This document shows positions 17,777 to 26,115 of a stretch of 64,000 bases of DNA, one piece after another. Below the pieces are notes generated by a model that did not search any database, had not been told where the DNA came from, and saw nothing but the letters and a program-made list of their open reading frames with translations. The stretch spans positions 186,001 to 250,000 of the forward strand of contig NZ_CP102290.1 of the NCBI RefSeq assembly GCF_025151995.1. Reading direction: 5' to 3'. A program made the position numbers and the translations under genes. This DNA is from Ruminococcus gauvreauii. GTDB lineage: Bacteria > Bacillota > Clostridia > Lachnospirales > Lachnospiraceae. Position 1 is the stretch's first letter. Each line of letters starts with the position of its first letter.

Positions 17777-19840
17777 TCACAGGCTGATGCCCTCTGTCTG
17801 ATATTTTAAATACGCTTCCAGTCTTTCCCGAACCCCGCTGTACTCCTGCGAATCCAGGAGTTTCCCGTTGTCCTCCCTCAGTATGGCGGCAGCCTCGCTG
17901 GCGGTTTTCAGCACGTCTGCGTCCTGAAAGATATCCGCGATCCGAAATTCCATCATTCCGCTCTGGCGGATTCCCAGGATATCCCCCGGCCCTCTCAGCT
18001 TCAGATCTTCTCCCGCAATGTAAAAACCGTCGTTGGAGCGGTTCAGGATATCCAGGCGCTTCGCCGTATTTTCATCCTCATTTCCCTGGATGAAAATGCA
18101 GTAGGACTGTGCATCTCCGCGTCCCACGCGTCCACGCAGCTGATGCAGCTGTGCCAGCCCGAACCGTTCTGCGTTTTCAACCATCATGACGGTGGCGTTC
18201 GGTACATTTACCCCGACCTCCACAACAGTCGTGCTGACCAGCACCTGAATTTCGTTCGCTGCAAATCTTTCCATCACTTCATTCTTCTCCGAAGGCTTCA
18301 TCTTGCCGTGCAGAACAGCCACGGACGCCTCCGCCGGCAGATAACCGGCAAGTTTCTGCGGATAATCCGTGACATTCTCCGCATCGAGTTCCTCACTCTC
18401 CTCAACCATCGGGCAGATAATATACGCCTGATGTCCCTCCTGAATCTGCTGCTGAATAAAACGGAAGGCCGTCCTGCGGTATCCCTGATTCACAACACAG
18501 TTTTTGATGGGCAGTCTTCTTGCCGGAAGTTCATCGATCACTGAGATGTCCAGATCCCCGTACAGTATAATCGCCAGTGTTCGCGGTATCGGTGTTGCAC
18601 TCATCACCAGAACATCCGGCACGCCTCCCTTTTCAGAAAAAACTTCCCTCTGCCGCACACCGAAACGGTGCTGCTCATCCGTCACGACGAGTGCAAGGCT
18701 GTGATACTCTACTTTTTCCTGGATCAGCGCATGCGTGCCGATGATCATGCGGCTGGCTCCCTTCCTGATCAGCTCGTACCGCTCCCGCTTTTCCTTTGCC
18801 GTGTTGGAACCGGTCAGCAGGACCGGCGCATACTGCTCCCACTCCTCTTCACTCAGAAGCTGCCTCAGGGATTCGTAATGCTGCCTGGCGAGTACTTCCG
18901 TGGGCACCATCATCGCTGCCTGACAGCCATTCTCCGCCGCCATGGCCATCGCCAGAAATGCCACAATGGTCTTTCCGCTTCCCACGTCTCCCTGCACCAG
19001 TCGTGCCATCGCCGTACGGCCCTTCATATCCCGTTCAATCTCAAACCAGACCTGCTTCTGTGCCTCCGTCAGTTCATACGGCAGGCGCTCCATGATTTCC
19101 TCTGTTTTCCAGACCTCTTTCAATGCAAATGAAGACGGTGTCGTCTCTGATTTTTCTTTAAATCCTGCAACCGTCAGGATAAACAGCAAAAACTCATCAA
19201 ATACGAGCCGCCTTCTGGCTTCCTTCAGCGCTTCAAAGTTCTTCGGAAAATGAATCTGCTCCACGGCAAATGAATACTCTGCCAGATGATACCGCATGCG
19301 CAGTGCGGCGGGAAGGTATTCCTGTCGATACTCTGCCCGAAGAAGCAGCTGTCTGACAGATTTGACGATCACTTTATTGGAAAGCCCTGCTGTCAGCCCG
19401 TAGAGCGGCTGCATGACATTTTGTATCTGTTCGTATGCGGCAGGTGTATAATACTCCGGCTGTTCCATGGTCAGACGCCCGTTTTTTTCCGTCACTTTCC
19501 CGCGGAACACAAAAACAGAGCCGCGCTTCAGCACATTTCTCAAGAACGGCATATTAAACCAGGTCAGAGTCAGATAAGCATCTCCATCCTTGATCCTGGT
19601 CGTGACCACGGCGCGCATTCCCGTCTTTTTGACGTCGGGCGCCTGCATCAGCATACCCGTGACGGACCATTTTTTTCCCGGGACCAGCTGGCAGAGCCGT
19701 ACCGGCGGTTCATAGGCATCATAGTCTCTCGGATAATAATGGATCAGGTCGTCTGTAGAACGGATTCCGAGCTTTACAAACAATTTTTCTGTCTTTTCCC
19801 CGACTCCCTTGATCGATTTGATTGTGTGCAGTGTCTCCAT
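17777..19840 (-). CDS. recG: ATP-dependent DNA helicase RecG
   Basis: The start at 19840 (METLHTIKSIKGV, with GAGG upstream) gives 687 residues, the usual length; a longer frame from 19903 runs into a terminator. The N-terminal wedge/OB domain is followed by a helicase core with Walker A GDVGSGKT, a DEQH box in VVTDEQHRFGV, motif III SATPIPRTL, and motif VI in HQLRGRVGRG. RecG regresses stalled replication forks and processes branched DNA. The order rpmB, asp23, fakA, recG matches the conserved Bacillus neighbourhood. Confidence 0.96.
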   Translation of the reverse strand: METLHTIKSIKGVGEKTEKLFVKLGIRSTDDLIHYYPRDYDAYEPPVRLCQLVPGKKWSVTGMLMQAPDVKKTGMRAVVTTRIKDGDAYLTLTWFNMPFLRNVLKRGSVFVFRGKVTEKNGRLTMEQPEYYTPAAYEQIQNVMQPLYGLTAGLSNKVIVKSVRQLLLRAEYRQEYLPAALRMRYHLAEYSFAVEQIHFPKNFEALKEARRRLVFDEFLLFILTVAGFKEKSETTPSSFALKEVWKTEEIMERLPYELTEAQKQVWFEIERDMKGRTAMARLVQGDVGSGKTIVAFLAMAMAAENGCQAAMMVPTEVLARQHYESLRQLLSEEEWEQYAPVLLTGSNTAKEKRERYELIRKGASRMIIGTHALIQEKVEYHSLALVVTDEQHRFGVRQREVFSEKGGVPDVLVMSATPIPRTLAIILYGDLDISVIDELPARRLPIKNCVVNQGYRRTAFRFIQQQIQEGHQAYIICPMVEESEELDAENVTDYPQKLAGYLPAEASVAVLHGKMKPSEKNEVMERFAANEIQVLVSTTVVEVGVNVPNATVMMVENAERFGLAQLHQLRGRVGRGDAQSYCIFIQGNEDENTAKRLDILNRSNDGFYIAGEDLKLRGPGDILGIRQSGMMEFRIADIFQDADVLKTASEAAAILREDNGKLLDSQEYSGVRERLEAYLKYQTEGISL

Positions 19841-19861
19841 GCCATATATCCTCTTACTAAT

Positions 19862-19907
19862 TAAAAATAAAAGGCATTGCAAAGAATGTTTCTTCCCCTG
19901 CAATGCC
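19862..19907 (-). terminator. Terminator between fakA and recG
   Basis: On the minus strand, GGCATTGCA and its perfect complement form a 9-bp stem with a long loop, followed by TTTTATTTTTAA. It lies just after the fakA stop, so it may end or attenuate the asp23-fakA transcript. Confidence 0.7.
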
Positions 19908-19913
19908 CATGCT

Positions 19914-21569
19914 CTATTCTACTGAAACGATGCAGTAATAAATAGGCTGACCGCCATAATTTACCTCTACGTCACAGTCCGGGTATGCCGCTTCCAGATC
20001 TTCTCCTAACTTCTCAGCAACTTCTTCCGTCACATCTTCCCCGTAATATACACTGATCAGTTCTGAATCTTCGTTCACCATCACTGACACGGTCTCTTTC
20101 GTCACGCTCATGACATCCTCTCCGACCGCCAGAATCCCGTGGTCTCCGATTCCCATGATATCACCCTGTTTGATATCCTTATCGTCGATATGTGTATCGC
20201 GGACTGCATATGTGATCTGTCCCGTCTTCACATTGCCGATGCCCTCTGTCATCGCCTGTGCATTCTCCTGCGGCGTTTTTTCCGGTACGTAGTTGATCAC
20301 AGCTGTGATCCCCTGAGGCACTGTCTTCGTCGGTATTACGATAATTTCCTTGTCCTTCGTCAGATTCTGTGCCTGGTTCGCAGCCAGAATGATATTCTTA
20401 TTATTCGGAAGAATGTAGATCGTCCTTGCATTCACACATGCGATCGCATTGAGCATATCTTCCGTACTCGGATTCATCGTCTGACCACCCTCGATCAGAT
20501 AATCCACACCAAGCCCTCTGAATATCTCACCGATACCCTCACCGATGGACACGGAGATAAATCCAACCTCCTTAGGAGGCTCCTGGTTCTTCTGCTCTGC
20601 CGCCGCCTTTTCGGCATCTTTGATCAGTTTTTCCTGATGTTCTTCCCTCATATTATCGATCTTCATCCTGGAGAGTGCACCATACGTCAGGGCTTTCTGG
20701 ATCGCCAGCCCCGGATCATTCGTATGTACATGCACTTTCACGATATCATCGTCTGCAACGCACACAATAGAATCACCGATAGAACTCAGGTAAGATTTAA
20801 ATTCGTTCTCATCCTTTTCATTGAACACATGATCGTCCGTCATGATAATAAATTCCGTACAGTAGCCAAATTTAATATCAGCCTCCGACTCTGTCCTGAC
20901 CGCTGTGCCGCCCCCGGATGACACGGGAACATCAAATGTGAGATCAATCTCTTTTCCCATGAAGGCGTCATACGCGCCGCGCATAACCTCAACAAGTCCC
21001 TGACCGCCTGAGTCCACGACACCCGCCTCCTTCAGAACGGGCAGCATATCGGGAGTTCTGGCCAGAACACTCTCAGCCTCCGCCAGGACATCTTCAAAAA
21101 ACGCCTGAAGATCATCACATTCTTCCGCCAGCTGCACCGCTTTTTTTGCCGCGCCCCGCGCGACTGTTAATATTGTACCTTCCTTCGGTTTCATGACCGC
21201 CTTGTACGCTGTCTCCACACCCTTTTCAAAGGCAGCTGCAAAAATCGGAGCGTCCAGTTTCTTATAATCCCGGATTCCTTTTGTAAAGCCTCTGAGCAGC
21301 TGTGATAAAATGACTCCGGAATTTCCTCTCGCACCACGCAGAGAACCGGATGAAATTGCTTTTGCCAGTGTGTCTGTCGTGACTTCGGAAAGTCCATTGA
21401 CCTCTTTGACAGCGGACATGATCGTCAGCGTCATATTCGTTCCTGTATCTCCATCCGGAACCGGAAATACATTCAGTTCATTGATCCATTCCTTTTTCAC
21501 TTCCAGATTTTTAGCACCAGCCAGAAACATCTTTTTCAGCATTCCGGCATCTACTGTATTTGTTGCCAC
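19914..21569 (-). CDS. fakA: DAK-domain fatty acid kinase catalytic subunit (FakA/YloV)
   Basis: The start is taken as the GTG at 21569, because AAGGAGG lies eight bases upstream; the open frame extends to a TTG at 21590 that has no such site. The 551-residue protein starts with a DhaL kinase domain (PVPDGDTGTNM and GARGNSGVILSQLLRG) and continues with the FakA middle and C-terminal domains (EGGQTMNPSTEDML near residue 360). FakA phosphorylates fatty acids held by FakB proteins so that they enter phospholipid synthesis. No fakB lies in the window. It follows asp23 closely, as in Bacillus (yloU-yloV). Confidence 0.92.
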   Translation of the reverse strand: MATNTVDAGMLKKMFLAGAKNLEVKKEWINELNVFPVPDGDTGTNMTLTIMSAVKEVNGLSEVTTDTLAKAISSGSLRGARGNSGVILSQLLRGFTKGIRDYKKLDAPIFAAAFEKGVETAYKAVMKPKEGTILTVARGAAKKAVQLAEECDDLQAFFEDVLAEAESVLARTPDMLPVLKEAGVVDSGGQGLVEVMRGAYDAFMGKEIDLTFDVPVSSGGGTAVRTESEADIKFGYCTEFIIMTDDHVFNEKDENEFKSYLSSIGDSIVCVADDDIVKVHVHTNDPGLAIQKALTYGALSRMKIDNMREEHQEKLIKDAEKAAAEQKNQEPPKEVGFISVSIGEGIGEIFRGLGVDYLIEGGQTMNPSTEDMLNAIACVNARTIYILPNNKNIILAANQAQNLTKDKEIIVIPTKTVPQGITAVINYVPEKTPQENAQAMTEGIGNVKTGQITYAVRDTHIDDKDIKQGDIMGIGDHGILAVGEDVMSVTKETVSVMVNEDSELISVYYGEDVTEEVAEKLGEDLEAAYPDCDVEVNYGGQPIYYCIVSVE

Positions 21570-21586
21570 AATAAGTTCCTCCTTAA

Positions 21587-21943
21587 TCAATCTATTACTC
21601 TGACGCCTTCGACCAGGATATTGATATGTTCAATTTCCAGTCCCGTAAATTCTTCCACTTTATATCTGACACTGCTGATCAGATTATCAGCTACTGCAAG
21701 AATGCTGACCCCATATGATACAATCACATGAAAATCCAAGGAGATTTTATTGTCATTCAGCACAACATTGATCCCGTGTTTTAAACTTTCTCTTTTCAAC
21801 AGTTTTACCAGACCGTCTTTCATATTTACCGCAGCCATACCGACGATGCCAAAACATTCTACGGCAACGCTCCCCGCATACATGGCGATAACGTCCGGAT
21901 TTATGGATATTTCTCCTAGTTCTGTATTGATTCGACCCTTCAT
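21587..21943 (-). CDS. Asp23/Gls24 family envelope stress protein
   Basis: A 118-residue Asp23/DUF322 protein equivalent to Bacillus YloU. Visible features are the GEISINPDVIAMYAG start, the VECFGIVGMA segment and the C-terminal VNILVEGVRVID-like strand. Members are linked to cell-envelope homeostasis and often sit beside FakA, as here. GGAGG precedes the ATG at 21943. It is transcribed divergently from rpmB. Confidence 0.92.
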   Translation of the reverse strand: MKGRINTELGEISINPDVIAMYAGSVAVECFGIVGMAAVNMKDGLVKLLKRESLKHGINVVLNDNKISLDFHVIVSYGVSILAVADNLISSVRYKVEEFTGLEIEHINILVEGVRVID

Positions 21944-22006
21944 TCGGATTCCTCCATTTCTGGTTCTTAAGTCTCTGTTTCATAATGACCCGTATTTTAT
22001 GTTTGT

Positions 22007-22035
22007 ATTATAACCTTTTTTACAGGAAAATGAAA
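22007..22035 (-). promoter_or_regulatory. Predicted promoter of asp23-fakA
   Basis: On the minus strand a consensus TATAAT (22012-22007) stands 17 bases from a weak TTTCAT -35 (22035-22030), upstream of asp23. Confidence 0.5.
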
Positions 22036-22063
22036 TATTTAATTTGAATTTTTTATTTTTCTC

Positions 22064-22092
22064 TTGCAAATCAGGGCAACTTCTGATAAAAT
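22064..22092 (+). promoter_or_regulatory. Predicted sigma-A promoter of rpmB
   Basis: TTGCAA at 22064-22069 and TAAAAT at 22087-22092 are spaced by exactly 17 bases, about 60 bases before the rpmB start. Confidence 0.7.
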
Positions 22093-22154
22093 AACTATTG
22101 TTGCAAGTCTGGATGTGCTTTCCGGACTTATTATATGTTCAAGGAGGTGCAATC

Positions 22155-22340
22155 ATGGCAAAATGTGCAATTTGTGAAAAAGGCGCTCATTTCGGTAACA
22201 ATGTGAGCCATTCTCATAGAAGATCTAACAAAATGTGGAAATCCAACATCAAATCTGTAAAGGTTAATGTAAACGGAGCGGCCAGAAAGATGTATGTATG
22301 TACTTCATGTCTGAAATCCGGCAGAGTTGAACGCGCTTAG
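22155..22340 (+). CDS. rpmB: 50S ribosomal protein L28
   Basis: The 61-residue protein starts at the ATG at 22155, seven bases after AAGGAGGTG. The sequence MAKCAICEKGAHFGNNVSHSH is a textbook L28 start. It carries two CxxC pairs (CAIC and CTSC), so it is the zinc-binding form. It has its own promoter and terminator and is divergent from asp23-fakA. Confidence 0.98.
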   Translation: MAKCAICEKGAHFGNNVSHSHRRSNKMWKSNIKSVKVNVNGAARKMYVCTSCLKSGRVERA

Positions 22341-22374
22341 TTCTTCATGAATATCGTTATGAATACTATGAAAA

Positions 22375-22401
22375 GGGTGTCCTGAGAGGACATCCTTTTT
22401 T
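22375..22401 (+). terminator. Rho-independent terminator of rpmB
   Basis: GGGTGTCCT pairs with AGGACATCC around a 3-base loop, followed by six T. Confidence 0.88.
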
Positions 22402-22405
22402 CGTC

Positions 22406-22455
22406 ATACTATGATGTTAGGGTCAAAAGATCTTTTAACCCTGGCATTATACTAT
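22406..22455. repeat. Dispersed palindromic repeat, copy 1
   Basis: This imperfect palindrome of about 50 bp fills the whole gap between the rpmB terminator and the tetR promoter. The 12-bp core arms are AGGGTCAAAAGA (22419-22430) and TCTTTTAACCCT (22431-22442), with one mismatch. The outer arms begin ATACTATGATG and end GGCATTATACTATT. A second, longer copy with the same flanks and core lies at 42132-42210, so it is a repeated element and not only a local operator. Confidence 0.65.
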
Positions 22456-22483
22456 TGACAAATACATAATATCTTAATAAAAT
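22455..22483 (+). promoter_or_regulatory. Strong predicted promoter of tetR-ilvB-ilvN
   Basis: A consensus TTGACA (22455-22460) and TAAAAT (22478-22483) are spaced by 17 bases. The -35 abuts the end of the palindromic repeat. Confidence 0.8.
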
Positions 22484-22492
22484 AGAACGAAA

Positions 22493-22504
22493 GCAAGTAC
22501 TTGC
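22493..22504. promoter_or_regulatory. Candidate TetR operator
   Basis: The perfect 12-bp palindrome GCAAGTACTTGC sits 10 bases after the -10 and just before the ribosome binding site of tetR. That is a typical place for an autoregulatory operator. Binding is inferred. Confidence 0.5.
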
Positions 22505-22518
22505 ATGGAGGTGTCATT

Positions 22519-23106
22519 ATGGATGAAACCAGTCAGAAGATCATCGACGCAACGATGCGTCTGATTCGCGACAAAGGATACGTCGCTACTACTACAAAAG
22601 ACATTGCTAACCTCGCCGGCGTCAACGAATGCACACTTTTCAGGAAATTCAAGAGCAAAAAAGATATTGCACTTAGCGGTATCGAACAGGAAAAATGGCG
22701 CGGCAATGTTACCTCTGATATCTTTCACGATGTCGTCTGGGAACTGCAGCCCGACCTTGAAATGTTCATGAACGCCTATATGGATCGAATAACCCCCGAT
22801 TTCGTAAATCTTTCCATTGGTCTGCGCGCACCTCAGCTGTATGAGGACGCCGCACCTTTTATTATGAAGATCCCGCAGGCATTCATCTCTTTTCTTGCCG
22901 AATATTTCCGAAGCATGGAGGAACTCGGAAAGCTTCCTCCACTGGACTGTGAGTGCCTTGCCCTGACCATATTTTCTGCGACTTTCGGCTATACCTTTCT
23001 GAAGGCTTCTTTTGGAGAAAAGCTTTCGTCTGTGGGCCGGACGGATTTTATCAAACGGAGCGTGGAACTGTTTATCAGCGGTATTCCGCCTCTGTCACAA
23101 CATTAA
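22519..23106 (+). CDS. TetR family transcriptional regulator, in operon with ilvBN
   Basis: The start at 22519 has GGAGGTG eight bases upstream. The 195-residue protein has a TetR helix-turn-helix at about residues 10-55 (TTTKDIANLAGVNECTLFRKFKSKKDI) and a C-terminal ligand domain without a recognised subfamily. It is the first gene after a strong promoter with a palindrome between promoter and start. ilvB follows 23 bases later, so the regulator probably controls its own expression and that of acetolactate synthase. The inducer is unknown. Confidence 0.88.
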   Translation: MDETSQKIIDATMRLIRDKGYVATTTKDIANLAGVNECTLFRKFKSKKDIALSGIEQEKWRGNVTSDIFHDVVWELQPDLEMFMNAYMDRITPDFVNLSIGLRAPQLYEDAAPFIMKIPQAFISFLAEYFRSMEELGKLPPLDCECLALTIFSATFGYTFLKASFGEKLSSVGRTDFIKRSVELFISGIPPLSQH

Positions 23107-23129
23107 TACTGCAAAAAGGAGAATTATCT

Positions 23130-24866
23130 ATGCAAATATCTGGAGCTGAACTGTTTGTAAACGCTTTAAAAGCAGAACAGGTTGACACTCTGTTCGCCTA
23201 TCCCGGCGGCCAGGCCATCGATCTGTTCGATGCCCTGTACCAGGAACCGGATATCGATGTCATCCTCCCGCGCCATGAGCAGGGACTGATTCACGCCGCG
23301 GACGGCTATGCCCGCTCAACCGGAAAGACGGGGGTATGCCTGGTGACGAGCGGCCCCGGAGCGACCAATCTCGTGACCGGGATCGCCACGGCAAATTATG
23401 ACAGTGTCCCGCTTGTCTGTTTTACCGGCCAGGTACCGACCAGTCTGATCGGAAATGACGCTTTTCAGGAGGTCGATATCGTCGGTATCACCAGGAGTAT
23501 CTGCAAGTATGCCGTGACGGTCAGAGACCGGGAAGACCTGAACAGCACCATCAAGAAAGCCTTCTATATCGCCAGAAGCGGAAAGCCGGGAGTCGTCGTC
23601 GTCGACATTCCCAAAGATATCCAGCGGGCGGACGGCAGCGGCCTGTACCCCGACACGATCGATATCCGCGGATACAAGCCCAGTACGTCCGTACATATCG
23701 GACAGCTGAAGAAGGCGCTTGGGCTGCTAAAACACGCAAAACGTCCGGTCTTTTTAGTGGGCGGCGGTGTCAATATCACACATGCCGGTAAGGAAATGAC
23801 GAAGCTGGCAGAGCTGACGGGCTGCCCTGTTGTCACAACGATCATGGGAAAAGGCGCCGTTCCGACCTCCCATCCCCTCTATATCGGAAACATCGGAATT
23901 CACGGCAGCTTTGCCGCCAACTCAGCAATCAGCCACTGCGACCTGCTGTTCTCGATCGGTACCAGATTCAACGACCGCATCACCGGAAAGATCGAAGAAT
24001 TTGCAAAAGGTGCCTCCATCGTCCACATCGACATCGATTCAGCTTCGATCTCCAGAAATATTGCCGTCGATGTACCTATCGTGGCGGATGCGAAACAGGC
24101 GATTCTGGCGCTGACCGAGAGGGCGGTCCCGCTGAAAATCGATGCGTGGCGCGATGAGATCAAAGCCTGGGATCAGCAGTTTCCGTTAAGTTCAGAGGCA
24201 GACGGGCTCACGCCGGCAGCGATCATCGGCGCGATCAACGAGACGTTTGATCACTCCGTCATCGCGACCGACGTCGGGCAAAATCAGCTGTGGGCGACAC
24301 AGTACCTCTCGCTCGACGAGCACAGGCAGCTGATGACCTCCGGAGGACTCGGCACAATGGGATATGGATTCCCGGCGGCACTCGGTGCGAAACTCGGCAA
24401 TCCAGACAAGGACGTGATCGTCATATCCGGCGACGGAGGCATGCAGATGAATATCCAGGAGATGGCAACAGCCGTGGTCTACGAACTTCCCGTCATCATC
24501 TGTATCCTGAATAACGGTTACCTGGGCAATGTAAGGCAGTGGCAGGAAATGTTCTTTGACAGGCGTTATTCTTCCACCTGCATGCGCCGCAGAAGGAGTT
24601 GTGTTGCGGCATGCACAGATCCCCGCCGGGAATGTCCCGAGTACACGCCCGATTTTGTGAAACTGGCGGAAAGCTACGGCGCGAAGGGAATCCGTGTGAC
24701 AAAAGCGGAGGATATCGCCTCTGCTCTGATGGAAGCAAAAAACACCCGTACTGTACCTACTGTCATTGAATTTATCATTGAGCGGGAGGCGAATGTTCTG
24801 CCGATGGTACCGCCGGGAAATCCGCTCAGCGATATGATACTGGAAAAGGAGGAGCAGGGAGAATGA
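23130..24866 (+). CDS. ilvB: Acetolactate synthase, catalytic subunit, with Cys-rich insertion
   Basis: The 578-residue ThDP enzyme starts at the ATG at 23130 (AAGGAG upstream). It condenses pyruvate to acetolactate, or pyruvate with 2-oxobutyrate, in valine, leucine and isoleucine synthesis. The catalytic glutamate is in LPRHEQG. The ThDP/Mg motif runs from GDGGMQMN to ILNN. Just after this motif, residues 484-502 form a Cys-rich insertion with spacing C-x6-C-x3-C-x6-C, absent from the E. coli and yeast enzymes. I recall similar insertions in other Lachnospiraceae IlvB proteins. It overlaps ilvN by four bases (ATGA). Confidence 0.95.
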   Translation: MQISGAELFVNALKAEQVDTLFAYPGGQAIDLFDALYQEPDIDVILPRHEQGLIHAADGYARSTGKTGVCLVTSGPGATNLVTGIATANYDSVPLVCFTGQVPTSLIGNDAFQEVDIVGITRSICKYAVTVRDREDLNSTIKKAFYIARSGKPGVVVVDIPKDIQRADGSGLYPDTIDIRGYKPSTSVHIGQLKKALGLLKHAKRPVFLVGGGVNITHAGKEMTKLAELTGCPVVTTIMGKGAVPTSHPLYIGNIGIHGSFAANSAISHCDLLFSIGTRFNDRITGKIEEFAKGASIVHIDIDSASISRNIAVDVPIVADAKQAILALTERAVPLKIDAWRDEIKAWDQQFPLSSEADGLTPAAIIGAINETFDHSVIATDVGQNQLWATQYLSLDEHRQLMTSGGLGTMGYGFPAALGAKLGNPDKDVIVISGDGGMQMNIQEMATAVVYELPVIICILNNGYLGNVRQWQEMFFDRRYSSTCMRRRRSCVAACTDPRRECPEYTPDFVKLAESYGAKGIRVTKAEDIASALMEAKNTRTVPTVIEFIIEREANVLPMVPPGNPLSDMILEKEEQGE

Positions 24867-25363
24867 AAAAGAGATGGATCTGTCTGTTTGTAGAAAATGA
24901 TGTCGGGGTACTCGCCCGGATCTCCGGACTGTTTTCGGGAAAATCATATAACCTGAACAGCCTGACGGTCGGAGCGACTGAGGACGAAACCGTATCCCGG
25001 ATGACGATCAGCCTGACCAGCGACGACAGGACGTTCGAGCAGGTAAAAAAGCAGCTCAACCGGGCCGTCGAGGTTATCAAGGTGGTGGATTATACGGATG
25101 TTGCCATACATCTGAAAGAGCTTATGTTTATAAGGGTTAACTGCTGCACTGCTAAAGATATGGCTGAGATCTTCAGGCTTTCTCAGGTATTTGGTGTGAA
25201 AGTGATCGATTATACTCCCACAACCGCTCTGCTTCAGAGTATTCAGACTGAGAAACAAAACAATGATCTGGCTGCCATGTTCGGCAAATATTTTTTAAAC
25301 AGGATTGAGATCATACGCGGAGGAAGTGTCGCCGTGGAAGCACTCAACGGGTTTGAAAGATAG
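24863..25363 (+). CDS. ilvN: Acetolactate synthase, regulatory small subunit
   Basis: The 166-residue protein has an N-terminal ACT domain (WICLFVENDVGVLARISGLFSGKSYNLNSLTVG) that binds valine for feedback inhibition. The ALS_ss C-terminal domain follows. Length is typical of the IlvH/IlvN type. The ATG overlaps the ilvB stop codon, so the two subunits are made in coupled amounts. A long hairpin shared with the convergent ABC gene follows. Confidence 0.95.
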   Translation: MKKRWICLFVENDVGVLARISGLFSGKSYNLNSLTVGATEDETVSRMTISLTSDDRTFEQVKKQLNRAVEVIKVVDYTDVAIHLKELMFIRVNCCTAKDMAEIFRLSQVFGVKVIDYTPTTALLQSIQTEKQNNDLAAMFGKYFLNRIEIIRGGSVAVEALNGFER

Positions 25364-25366
25364 TAT

Positions 25367-25398
25367 GGGGGAGCATCCTGATATCAGGATGTTCCCCC
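25367..25398. terminator. Long hairpin between convergent ilvN and ABC importer genes
   Basis: A near-perfect 16-bp stem (GGGGGAGCATCCTGAT with its complement, one G-T pair) spans the end of both genes and includes the last codons of the minus-strand ATPase. Neither side has a T tract, so it may block read-through or protect 3' ends rather than act as a classical terminator. Confidence 0.4.
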
Positions 25399-26115
25399 AA
25401 CCAGTCTGCGCACAAATTCCGTTGCCGGCTGCTGTTGTATGTGTTCCGGAGTATCATACTGCTGGATGATTCCCCTGTCCATCACAAGCACCTTCGTTCC
25501 CAGCTTTAACGCCTCCGCAATATCATGTGTTACGAACAGGATGGTGATTTTTGTCTTTTCATGTATCTTTTTTAACTCATCCTGCAGCTGTTTCCTTGTG
25601 ATCTCATCCACTGCGCCGAATGGTTCGTCCATCAGCAGGATATCCGGTGACGCCGCCAGTGCCCTTGCGATTCCCACCCTCTGCTGCTGCCCTCCGGATA
25701 ACTCAAAAGGGTATCTGGGGAGAAGCTCCTCTTCCAGGCCTACAATCTCCATCCACTTTCTGACTGCCTGTCTGGTTTTCCTCTTCTCTCGCTTATTCAG
25801 AAGATTCGGGACATAAGCGATATTCTGTTCCACTGTCAGATGCGGAAACAGGACACTTCCCTGAATGGCGTATCCGATATTCCTGCGAAGCCGTATCATG
25901 TCTGCATCTTTTATATTTTCACCGTGAACCAGCACATCACCGCTGCTCTGTGTGATCAGCCCGTTAATCATTTTCAGCAGCGTTGTTTTTCCACACCCCG
26001 AAGATCCGATGAAGGTCACAAACTCCCCCTCTGCAATACTGAGATTCAGGGAGTCAATCACCTTCTGATCCCCATATATTTTAGAAATGTTTTGAAATTC
26101 GACTGCCGCCTTCAT
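25384..26115 (-). CDS. Osmoprotectant/quaternary-amine-type ABC ATPase
   Basis: The 243-residue ATPase has Walker A IGSSGCGKTTLLKMI, signature LSGGQQQRVGIARAL and Walker B LLMDEPFGAVD. It resembles the OpuCA/ProV group but lacks the C-terminal CBS pair that senses ionic strength in OpuCA. The partner gene overlaps it by four bases and encodes permease plus binding protein in one chain. The substrate could be betaine, choline, carnitine or ergothioneine. Confidence 0.88.
   Translation of the reverse strand: MKAAVEFQNISKIYGDQKVIDSLNLSIAEGEFVTFIGSSGCGKTTLLKMINGLITQSSGDVLVHGENIKDADMIRLRRNIGYAIQGSVLFPHLTVEQNIAYVPNLLNKREKRKTRQAVRKWMEIVGLEEELLPRYPFELSGGQQQRVGIARALAASPDILLMDEPFGAVDEITRKQLQDELKKIHEKTKITILFVTHDIAEALKLGTKVLVMDRGIIQQYDTPEHIQQQPATEFVRRLVGGTS

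Noticed and set aside
21569..21590. Longer fakA starting at the TTG at 21590
   Set aside because: AAGGAGG falls inside that extension and is ideally placed for the GTG at 21569.
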